From DASXSB01 sp036506275 (GTDB lineage: Bacteria; Methylomirabilota; Methylomirabilia; Rokubacteriales; CSP1-6): a stretch of 51,772 nucleotides of DNA. Under the pieces are notes generated by a model. The model was given only the letters and a program-made list of their open reading frames with translations, made no database searches and was not told where the DNA came from. Where the stretch lies: assembly GCA_036506275.1 (NCBI GenBank), contig DASXSB010000069.1:1-51772 (forward strand). Reading direction: 5' to 3'. This document shows positions 24,981 to 32,393 of this stretch, in pieces. Within the stretch, counting starts at the first letter, position 1, and every line of letters starts with the position of its first letter. The position numbers and the translations under genes were made by a program.

Positions 24981-27095
24981 GTGCCGCGCGTCGCGCATTC
25001 CGTGCGCGGGCGGTTGCGCGTCCGCTATCCCGCGCCGTGGCTCCGCCCTCGCTGCGCCGCCCTGGAGACGCGGCTCCAGGCCGTGCCCGGCGTGCGCACG
25101 GTGCGGGGCAAGCCCCTCACGGGCAGCATCAGCATCGAGTACGATCCGTTCCTGCTCGCGGAGGGGGCCATTCTCAGGACGCTGCGCGAGCTCGAGGGCG
25201 AGCTCGACCGTCGGCCTCACGCTCTCCGCCGACGAGCGCGCCCGCGCGCGCCTCAACCGACGTCGCGCGCTCCCCTCATGCAGCTCGTCGGCACCACCTC
25301 CGTGCTCGCCGCCACCTGCTGTCTCCCCGTGCCGGCGGCGCTGACGACCGGGCTCGTGCTCGCCGCCTGCGTGCCCACCTTCCTGCGCGCCGGTCTCACC
25401 CTCGCCGAGCGGCGGCGCGTGAACGGCGACGTGCTGGAGGCGGCCACGCTCGGCGTGCTCGTCGTCAGACGGCACCACGCGGCGGCGGCGTTGCTCTCGT
25501 GGTTGCGTGCGGTCGGGGAGTACCTGGTCGCGCGCACGATCACCACCACGCGCCGCTCGCTGATCGAGGTGGTGGCGCCTCCGGACGTCAGCGTGCTCGT
25601 GCGGCGCGACGGCGAGCGCCGCCCGCTGCCGGTGACCGCCCTCGTCGCCGGTGACGTCGTCGTGGTGGGAGCGGGCGCGCGCGTCCCCGTCGACGGGACG
25701 ATCGTGGGCGGCGAGGCCCTCGTGAACCAGCAGTCGATGACGGGTGAGGCGCTGCCGGTCGAACGACGCGAAGGCGACCGCGTCTTCGCCGCCACCACCG
25801 TCGAGCACGGCGAGATCGAGGTGCGCGCCGATCGCGTGGGTCTCGACACCGCGGTGGGCCGCATCGTCCGCACCATCCAGGCCGCCGCCGGAGAGAAGTC
25901 GCGCATCCAGGTCTTCGCGGAGCGCCTCGCCGATCGCGAGGTCCTGCGCACGCTCGGGCTCGCCGGCGCCGGCGCCGCCCTCTCGCGGAGCATCGAGGCG
26001 GGCACCGCGATCCTCGTCGCCGACTACGGACTGGCCGCGCGCGTGGGGATTCCGACCGCGCTCCTGACCTCGATCAAGCGCGCCGCCGGCCACGGCATTC
26101 TCATCAAGGGGCCGGGCGCGGTGGAGAACCTCGCGCGCGTCGACACCGTGGTCTTCGACAAGACGGGCACGCTCACCACGGGTGTGCCCGACATCACGCG
26201 CGTCATCGCGTACGGCGGGCTCGACGAGGACGAGCTGGTGCGACTCGCCGCCGCCGCCGAGTACGGGCTGCGCCATCCCATCGCGCGTGCGGTGGCGCGG
26301 CTCGCCAGCGCCCGGCGGCTGGAGGTGCCGCACCCCAGCGCCGCCGAGACGTCGGTTGGACTCGGCATGGACGTCCGCGTCGAGGGACGTCGCGTCCTCG
26401 CGGGGAGCCGGCGCTTCCTGGAGTCGAACGACGTCGACGTCGACGACGCCAAGGACGACGAGTCGGCCGCCCACGCGGTGGGCGCCGCCCCGACGTTCGT
26501 AGCCGTGAACGGTCGTCTCGCGGGCTTGCTCGTTCTCCAGGACCGCCTGCGCGATGACGCCGCCGCCGCCGTGCGCGCCCTCCGGGCCCGGCAGATGCGG
26601 AACGTCATCATGCTCTCGGGCGACCATCCGGAGCCGACGCGCGTGATGGCGGAGTCGCTCGGGTTGCGTCACCACTACGCCGAGTTCCTTCCCGAGGACA
26701 AGGCCCGGCTCGTGCGCGAGCTCAAGGCGGAAGGGCGCGTGGTGGCGATGGTCGGTGACGGCGTCAACGATGCTCTCGCCCTCGCGGAGGCGGACGTCGG
26801 CATCAGCGTGCCGGGGGGCGCGGAGGTAGCGACGGAAGCGGCCGACGTGGTCCTGCTGGAAGGCGGCCTCGACCGCGTCGTCCGCGCCCTCGATCTCGCG
26901 CGCGCGAGCATCACCTCCGTCCGCCGCACGATGGGCATCGCGGCCCGCGCCAACCTCGCCGTCGTCGGTCTGGCATCCTTCGGCCTCGCGCGCCCCGTCG
27001 CCAGCATCTTGCTGAGCCACGGGGTCACCGTCGGCGCCGCTCTCGTCACCGCGGCCCGCGGCAGAGAGGTCGCGGGCGTGAAAGCTCCCTCCTAG
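24981..27095 (+). CDS. P1-like heavy-metal-type P-type ATPase lacking the CPx cysteine
   Basis: 704 residues. HMA2-like N-domain (about 4-75, VAHSVRGRLRVRYPA), membrane helices, actuator domain with TGEALPVE, phosphorylation Asp393 in DKTGTLTTG, the P1B-specific HP motif (GLRHPIARAV), and hinge GDGVNDALALAEADVG. So the catalytic cycle looks intact. The membrane motif that normally contains CPC/SPC or DxSCxL reads LVADYGLAARVGIPTALL, with no Cys. The helix pair before it is short. Cargo is therefore unclear; candidates are metals bound by oxygen/nitrogen ligands or another solute. GTG start; 22 nt before the second ATPase. Confidence 0.88.
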   Translation: MPRVAHSVRGRLRVRYPAPWLRPRCAALETRLQAVPGVRTVRGKPLTGSISIEYDPFLLAEGAILRTLRELEGELDRRPHALRRRARPRAPQPTSRAPLMQLVGTTSVLAATCCLPVPAALTTGLVLAACVPTFLRAGLTLAERRRVNGDVLEAATLGVLVVRRHHAAAALLSWLRAVGEYLVARTITTTRRSLIEVVAPPDVSVLVRRDGERRPLPVTALVAGDVVVVGAGARVPVDGTIVGGEALVNQQSMTGEALPVERREGDRVFAATTVEHGEIEVRADRVGLDTAVGRIVRTIQAAAGEKSRIQVFAERLADREVLRTLGLAGAGAALSRSIEAGTAILVADYGLAARVGIPTALLTSIKRAAGHGILIKGPGAVENLARVDTVVFDKTGTLTTGVPDITRVIAYGGLDEDELVRLAAAAEYGLRHPIARAVARLASARRLEVPHPSAAETSVGLGMDVRVEGRRVLAGSRRFLESNDVDVDDAKDDESAAHAVGAAPTFVAVNGRLAGLLVLQDRLRDDAAAAVRALRARQMRNVIMLSGDHPEPTRVMAESLGLRHHYAEFLPEDKARLVRELKAEGRVVAMVGDGVNDALALAEADVGISVPGGAEVATEAADVVLLEGGLDRVVRALDLARASITSVRRTMGIAARANLAVVGLASFGLARPVASILLSHGVTVGAALVTAARGREVAGVKAPS

Positions 27096-27117
27096 GTCGC
27101 CGGCCCGCGCCGATCGC

Positions 27118-30100
27118 ATGACGCCGACATCGACCACTCACTCGCGTGCCGCCCGCGTCGCGCGCGCCGCGCGCCACCGGCCCGGACCGGCGCGCGCTCG
27201 ACGCACGCCATCGCCCCCCACCGATCGTCCACGGCCGGTGATCGTCACGCCCGTCGCCGTGCGAGTGCGTGGTCGCGCGCGTCTCCACGTCCGCGGACTG
27301 CGCGGCCGTCCGCTCCTGGCGGCGCGCCTCGAGAACGGGCTCACGGCATCCGGCGCCGTCCGCGTCGTTCGCGCGAGCGCCATCACCGGCAACGTCCTCG
27401 TCCTGTTCGACGCGCGCCGCCTGACCCTTCGCCACCTCGTCGACGACGTGGCTCGCCACGCGACCGACGCGTCCTTGCGCCCCGGCGCGCCGCCGCGCGC
27501 GCGCGCCGCCCGTCGTGCGGGCGCCGCGGAGCGCGGGCGCGCCGCCTGGCATGCGCTGCCGGGCGCGGTCGTCGCGGAGCGCCTGCACACGGCGCCGGCG
27601 ACCGGGCTCACCGCCGATGAGGCGAAGCGGCGACTGGCGGCCGTGGGCGCAAACCGGCTGCCGGTGCCGGTGGCGAAGACCGCGCTCGAGATCGTGGCCG
27701 GGCACGTCACGTCGCTCCCGGTCGTGCTCCTCGGCGGCGCCGCCGCGCTGTCGCTGGCGGTGGGCGCGCTCGTCGACGCCGGTGTCATCCTCGCCGTCGT
27801 CGCCGCCAACGCGGTGGTCGGCTACGTCACGGAAAGCCGCGTCGAGCGCATTCTGTCGTCGCTGCAGAACGGCACCGTGCCGCCCGCGCTCGTGCGGCGC
27901 GCCGGGCGTGAGGTCACCATCGACGCCACCGCCCTCGTGCCGGGAGACGTCGTCATTCTCAAGCCTGGCCATGCGGTGGCGGCCGATGCCCGGCTCCTCG
28001 AGAGCGACCGGCTGACCGTGGACGAATCGGCGCTCACGGGCGAGAGCGTGCCCGTGGAGAAGAGCGTCGCGCCCCTCGCTGCGCTCGACGCTCCGCTACC
28101 CGACCGCGTCAACATGGTCTTCGCCGGCACCGTCGTCGTCGAGGGGTCGGGTCTCGCCATCATCGTCGCGACCGGGCGCGAGACGGAGATGGGTCACGTC
28201 CGCGCTCTCGTGGCCGACAGCAACTCGCCGGCGACGCCGCTCGAGCGCGAGCTGGAGCGCGTGGGACGCTACCTGGTCGGCATCTCGCTGACGTTCTGCG
28301 GCGTCACGCTCGGCCTCGGCCTTCTGCGGGGCATGCCCGCCCTCGAAATGCTGAGGACCGCGATCTCGCTCGCGGTGGCGGCGGTGCCTGAAGGACTTCC
28401 CGCCGTCGCCACCACCACGCTTGCCCTCGGCATGCAGCGCATGCTGCGCCACCGCATGCTCGTGCGCCGCCTCGCCGCCGTCGAAAGCCTGGGCGCCACC
28501 ACCGTCATCTGCGCCGACAAGACGGGAACGCTCACCGAGAATCGAATGACGGTGGCGGCGTGGTTCGTCGGCGGCCGCGAGTATCCGGTGGGCGTCGAGG
28601 GCGACAACGGCATCGAGGCCGATCCGGCGCTGGCGCGGGCGCTCGCCATCGCCATGCTCTGCAACGAGGCCGAGATCGGAAACGGTTCGGCGGAGATCAA
28701 GGGCAGCTCCACGGAGGGCGCGCTCCTGGTGGCGGCCGCCCGCGCGGGCTTCGACTATCGGGCGTTCCGCGCCCGCCATCCGCTCGTGACCCTCCGCCCC
28801 CGCGCCGAGGGCGACAACTGGATGGCCACCGTGCACGGCGACGGGGGACACCGGCTGATGACCGTGAAGGGCGCGCCGGAAGAAGTGCTCGACCGCGCCA
28901 CGAGTCGGCTCGACGGCGGTCACACCGTGACGCTGACGCCCGAGACCAAGCAGAGCATTCGCGAGCTGAACGCCCGCGTGGCGGCCCGCGGCATGCGCGT
29001 GCTCGGTCTCGCGTTCAAGGAAATCGCGGTGGGCGCGGACGACTCCTACGGCGATCTCACGTGGGTGGGGCTGGTCGCGTTCACCGATCCCATCCGCGAG
29101 GGCGTCCGGGAGGCGATCCTGGCGTGCCGGCGAGCCGGCATCCGCCCCGTCATCCTCACCGGTGATCAGGCGCGTACGGCCGCCGCCATCTATCGCGACC
29201 TCGATCCCGCGCGCAACGGGCATCCGCGCGTGGTGGAGGCGTCGCAGCTCGAGGGCATGGATGCGGCCGGGTGGCGGGCGATGGCGAGCGAGGTCGACAT
29301 CTTTGCCCGCGTGTCGCCCGCGCACAAGTACCACATCGTGCGCGCGCTGCAGGCGAGCGGCCACGTGGTGGCCATGACCGGCGACGGCATCAACGACGCC
29401 GCCGCTCTCCGCGCCGCCGACATCGGCGTTGCCATGGGCGCGCGGGGCACCGACATCGCGCGCGACGTCGCCGACATCGTGCTCATCGACGACGACTTCG
29501 GCTCCATCGTGCGCGCGGTGGAGCAGGGACGAACGATCCACCGGAACATCAGCAAGGCGCTGCGCTTCCTCCTGTCCACCAACTTCAGCGAGATCCTCGT
29601 CACGCTGGGCGCGCTCGCCCTCGGGGTGGCGCGGCCGATGGCGCCCATCCAGTTTCTCTGGATCAACTTGCTCTCCGACGTGTTCCCCGCTCTCGCCCTC
29701 GCCCTCGAGGAACCGGAGGCGGACGTGATGAGCCGTCCGCCGCGCGATCCCGCCGAGCCCATCCTGTCACCGGCCGTGCTCCGCGAGATCGCGGGCCAGG
29801 CGGCGGTGCTGTCGGCGTCGACGCTGACCGTGCACGGGGTCGCCCTCGCCCGCTATGGCGCCGGCGCGCACGCCACCACCATCGCGTTCTGCACGCTGAC
29901 GGCGGCCCAGCTCGCGCACGCGCTCGGCTACCGCGCTCACACCGCCGCCGGCGCCGCCGGCCTTCGCAAGAGTCCCATGTTGATGGCGGCGGTGGGCGGA
30001 ACGCTCGGACTTCACGTGGCGGCCATGACGGTGCCGTCGCTGCGGCGCTTGCTCGGCATCACGAGCCTAGGTGCCGCCGACTGGGCGCTGGTGGCGGGCG

Positions 30101-30324
30101 GCGTGTCGGCACCACTCGTGCTGCAAGAGATGAAACGTTGGCTCGCGTCCGGGCGTCCGGCCGGCGCCCGCGCAGAAGGGGATCCGAGATGGCACGAAAG
30201 CAACCGCCACGCAGACCACGTGCGGCGCCTCGCGCCGAGGGGGGACGGACACGGCGCGCCTCCCCCCGACCCGTCGCCGGTCATGGATCCGGCCGTACCG
30301 AGGTCGTCTCCGTCAGCGTCTTGA
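27118..30324 (+). CDS. P2A-like cation ATPase with HMA2-like N-terminal domain
   Basis: 1068 residues. HMA2-like domain at about 43-120 (VAVRVRGRARLHVRGL ... NVLVLFDARRLTL), then a cation-ATPase N-domain, membrane helix 4 with PEGLP (424-428), Asp467 in DKTGTLTEN, GDGINDAAALRAADIG and a six-helix C-terminal bundle. SERCA-type calcium ligands are conserved: Glu425 in PEGLP, Asn822 and Glu825 (NFSE), Asn850, Ser853 and Asp854 (NLLSD). Calcium or manganese export is the likely role. The ATG is uncertain because the first 40 residues are Arg/Pro-rich. The last 45 residues overlap the next gene in another frame. Confidence 0.88.
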   Translation: MTPTSTTHSRAARVARAARHRPGPARARRTPSPPTDRPRPVIVTPVAVRVRGRARLHVRGLRGRPLLAARLENGLTASGAVRVVRASAITGNVLVLFDARRLTLRHLVDDVARHATDASLRPGAPPRARAARRAGAAERGRAAWHALPGAVVAERLHTAPATGLTADEAKRRLAAVGANRLPVPVAKTALEIVAGHVTSLPVVLLGGAAALSLAVGALVDAGVILAVVAANAVVGYVTESRVERILSSLQNGTVPPALVRRAGREVTIDATALVPGDVVILKPGHAVAADARLLESDRLTVDESALTGESVPVEKSVAPLAALDAPLPDRVNMVFAGTVVVEGSGLAIIVATGRETEMGHVRALVADSNSPATPLERELERVGRYLVGISLTFCGVTLGLGLLRGMPALEMLRTAISLAVAAVPEGLPAVATTTLALGMQRMLRHRMLVRRLAAVESLGATTVICADKTGTLTENRMTVAAWFVGGREYPVGVEGDNGIEADPALARALAIAMLCNEAEIGNGSAEIKGSSTEGALLVAAARAGFDYRAFRARHPLVTLRPRAEGDNWMATVHGDGGHRLMTVKGAPEEVLDRATSRLDGGHTVTLTPETKQSIRELNARVAARGMRVLGLAFKEIAVGADDSYGDLTWVGLVAFTDPIREGVREAILACRRAGIRPVILTGDQARTAAAIYRDLDPARNGHPRVVEASQLEGMDAAGWRAMASEVDIFARVSPAHKYHIVRALQASGHVVAMTGDGINDAAALRAADIGVAMGARGTDIARDVADIVLIDDDFGSIVRAVEQGRTIHRNISKALRFLLSTNFSEILVTLGALALGVARPMAPIQFLWINLLSDVFPALALALEEPEADVMSRPPRDPAEPILSPAVLREIAGQAAVLSASTLTVHGVALARYGAGAHATTIAFCTLTAAQLAHALGYRAHTAAGAAGLRKSPMLMAAVGGTLGLHVAAMTVPSLRRLLGITSLGAADWALVAGGVSAPLVLQEMKRWLASGRPAGARAEGDPRWHESNRHADHVRRLAPRGDGHGAPPPDPSPVMDPAVPRSSPSAS

Positions 30325-30836
30325 ATCTGGTGAAGAACATCCTCATCGCGGCCCTGACCGGCGTCCGGGAAGTCGGCATGGAGCTGGGGGCGGTGAGCGT
30401 CGTCGCGCTCCGCGGCGCCATCAAGGCGGCGAACGAGATCGGCGCCGATCTCGGCGCCGTCGCGCAGCACGCGACGATGGGAACCATCGAAGCCGCGCAG
30501 GCGATCGGCGGCAGCGTGGGCCAGGCCGCCCGGTCCGCGGCCGGGGGCGCGGTGAGGGGGACGGGTGAAGTCGGCGGCGACGTGAGCAAGGCCGCCGGCA
30601 AGGCGATGGAAGGAACGGCGCAAGCGGCGCGCCGCCTCGGCGCCGACGTCACCGAGCTCCTGAAGCAGGCGGCGGAAGGAGCGGTGGAGGCGGCTGACCG
30701 CATCAGCACCGTCGCCTCGCGCTCGGTGCGGACGACCGTCGCTGACGCCATGGAGGGGATGAGCCGCCCGGCGGCGGCGGGAATTCCGCGCGCACCCGCC
30801 AAGGCGCGCGGGCGACGGTCGCGGCGGCGAGCCTGA
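30189..30836 (+). CDS. Gly/Ala 22-residue repeat protein B
   Basis: 215 residues. Basic N-terminus (ARKQPPRRPRAAPRAEGG), hydrophobic entry (VSVLNLVKNILIAALTG), five repeats of about 22 residues (such as NEIGADLGAVAQHATMG, GEVGGDVSKAAGKAMEG, RRLGADVTELLKQAAEG) and an Arg-rich tail (KARGRRSRRRA). Clear paralogue of the protein at 23460 in layout, motif and ends, with two more repeats. ATG follows AGAAGGGGATCC. It overlaps the ATPase gene by 136 nt, so the two are probably co-expressed. Likely an amphipathic scaffold or membrane-surface protein; function unknown. Confidence 0.75.
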   Translation: MARKQPPRRPRAAPRAEGGRTRRASPRPVAGHGSGRTEVVSVSVLNLVKNILIAALTGVREVGMELGAVSVVALRGAIKAANEIGADLGAVAQHATMGTIEAAQAIGGSVGQAARSAAGGAVRGTGEVGGDVSKAAGKAMEGTAQAARRLGADVTELLKQAAEGAVEAADRISTVASRSVRTTVADAMEGMSRPAAAGIPRAPAKARGRRSRRRA

Positions 30837-30847
30837 GACGACCCAAC

Positions 30848-31342
30848 CTATCCGCGACTACCCGACGGACGTTCCGGCTCGCCGCACGTCACCGTGAAGA
30901 GCTGGGCGCGCGCGGCGGACTCCGGCGCGGCGCCAGCCGTCACCGAGGAGCCGGCGGCGCGCAGCATCGGGCCGATCAGCCGCGTCTCGAGGAAAGGTCG
31001 GCGCGACGGGTCTTGAAGTAATGCGTCGAACACCGCCGCCAGCTCGGCGTGACGGAGATCGCGACCCGCCACGTATCCGTGTCCGATCGTTCCTTGCGGG
31101 AGCTGCACCGAGCACCGGCTGACGCGCATCTCGCCGAGGGCGAGCCCCCAGCCGGCGCCGACGCCGCGCACTCTCACCGTGACCGTGCTCACGGCGGGCT
31201 TCTCGATGAAGCGATAGCTGACCGTGCCCTCGATCTCGTGCCACACGAACTCCAGCACGTCGATCGGCGCCTGCGCGAGCGCCGACATCCAGCGCTGACG
31301 CTGCTCTTCCCTGGACATTCCTTCCGTGAGGGGACTCGTCAT
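30848..31342 (-). CDS. phnG: PhnG-like C-P lyase subunit, orphan
   Basis: 164 residues. PhnG is part of the complex that makes ribose 1-methylphosphonate 5-triphosphate during phosphonate breakdown. Family pattern seen: EEQRQRWMSALAQAP at the start, MRVSRCSVQLPQGTIGHGYVAGRDLRHAELAAVFDALLQ in the centre (quoted in part: LPQGTIGHGYVAGRDLRHAE) and ETRLIGPM towards the end. The ATG follows GGAGGTACC. No phnHIJKLM lies in the window, so it is an orphan here. It is divergent from phoB2 with Pho-box-like repeats between them, which fits phosphate-starvation control. Confidence 0.8.
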   Translation of the reverse strand: MTSPLTEGMSREEQRQRWMSALAQAPIDVLEFVWHEIEGTVSYRFIEKPAVSTVTVRVRGVGAGWGLALGEMRVSRCSVQLPQGTIGHGYVAGRDLRHAELAAVFDALLQDPSRRPFLETRLIGPMLRAAGSSVTAGAAPESAARAQLFTVTCGEPERPSGSRG

Positions 31343-31473
31343 GACGGTACCTCCGCCGGGGATGCTGCCGCGCCCGCCCGCGTCCGTAAACCACGCCGCC
31401 ATCAAGTTTCGATGACGGCCGCATGAAGCCCGCGCGGCGCCACCGCGCGCCGGAGGGGGTTCCTCGCGCAAAG

Positions 31474-31502
31474 ATTTAACGCGCGCGTCACGCGCCTGTA
31501 AC
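31474..31502. promoter_or_regulatory. Pho-box-like direct repeats between phnG and phoB2
   Basis: Three 7-mers at exact 11-nt period: ATTTAAC (31474-31480), GCGTCAC (31485-31491), CTGTAAC (31496-31502). The last is close to the E. coli half-site CTGTCAT and to the sites before pstS. Position suits control of the phoB2-pst transcript and possibly phnG. Confidence 0.5.
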
Positions 31503-31554
31503 ACCGCCCGCCGACACTCCGCGCATGGATCGATCTCGATCGGAGGGCGACGCC

Positions 31555-32322
31555 ATGATGTCGAACCAGCGCCGCAGGTCGGAGCCGCGCACGTCCAGCA
31601 TGCCCGCGTCGCTGGGGACCGTCCTCGTCGTCGAAGACGAGCCGGACGTCGCCGAGCTGATTCGCTACCACCTCGCGAAGGAAGGCTACGACGTGCGCCT
31701 CACCGCCAACGGGGGCGATGCCGTCAAGCACGCCCACAGCCTGCAGCCGGACCTCATCCTCCTCGACATCATGGTCCCGCAGCTCAACGGCTGGGAGGTG
31801 TGCCGCCGTCTCAAGCAGGACCCGGAGACGCGCGCGCTGCCCGTCATCATGGTCACCGGCCGCGTGGAGGAGGGCGACAAGGTCCTCGGCTTCGAGCTCG
31901 GCGCCGACGATTACGTGACGAAGCCGTTCTCGCCACGCGAGCTCGTCGCCCGCGTGCGGGCGGTGGCGCGCCGGGGCAAGCAGACGGAGCGGCCGGCGAC
32001 CGCACATCGCTTGAGCGCGGGCGACCTCCAGATCGATCGCCGCCGGTTCGAGGTGACCATGCGCGGCGCCGTCGTCGACCTCACCCGCAAGGAGTTCGAG
32101 CTGCTGGCGGCGCTCGTGGCGACGCCAGGCCGGGTGTTCGGCCGCGAAGAGCTTCTCGATCTCGTCTGGGGAAGGGAAGGATTCGTGGAGCCGCGCACGG
32201 TGGACGTCCATCTCGCGCGCCTCCGGGCGAAGTTCACGAGCGCGAAGCTGCCCCCGCCCGAGATCGAGACGGTGCGCGGGGTCGGCTATCGCTTCCGCGA
32301 CCCCTCGCGTCCCGAGTCGTAA
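31555..32322 (+). CDS. phoB: Second PhoB-type response regulator
   Basis: 255 residues. Receiver about 20-140 with phospho-acceptor Asp71 (LILLDIMVPQLNGWE), Lys in TKPFSPREL, and a winged-helix domain about 155-250 (DLTRKEFELLAALVA, PRTVDVHLARLRAKF). Start at ATG 31555, about 10 nt after CGGAGGG; ATG 31525 and 31558 are alternatives. It stands directly before pstSCAB-phoU and is the most likely regulator of it. No kinase gene is adjacent; the PhoR at 19911 is the nearest candidate partner. Confidence 0.9.
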   Translation: MMSNQRRRSEPRTSSMPASLGTVLVVEDEPDVAELIRYHLAKEGYDVRLTANGGDAVKHAHSLQPDLILLDIMVPQLNGWEVCRRLKQDPETRALPVIMVTGRVEEGDKVLGFELGADDYVTKPFSPRELVARVRAVARRGKQTERPATAHRLSAGDLQIDRRRFEVTMRGAVVDLTRKEFELLAALVATPGRVFGREELLDLVWGREGFVEPRTVDVHLARLRAKFTSAKLPPPEIETVRGVGYRFRDPSRPES

Positions 32323-32356
32323 CCGGATCGTAACGCGGTGTTCACGAAATCGAAAT
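32317..32356 (+). promoter_or_regulatory. Pho-box array upstream of pstS
   Basis: Four 7-mers spaced exactly 11 nt: TCGTAAC (32317-32323), TCGTAAC (32328-32334), TGTTCAC (32339-32345), TCGAAAT (32350-32356). The first overlaps the phoB2 stop codon. The 7-mer on 11-nt period is the known architecture of PhoB sites, where the activator replaces a -35 element. An AT-rich stretch AAATAT follows and could serve as the -10. Confidence 0.65.
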
Positions 32357-32393
32357 ATCGCCCGTGGATCATGAGCACGGGAAGGAGACCTGC

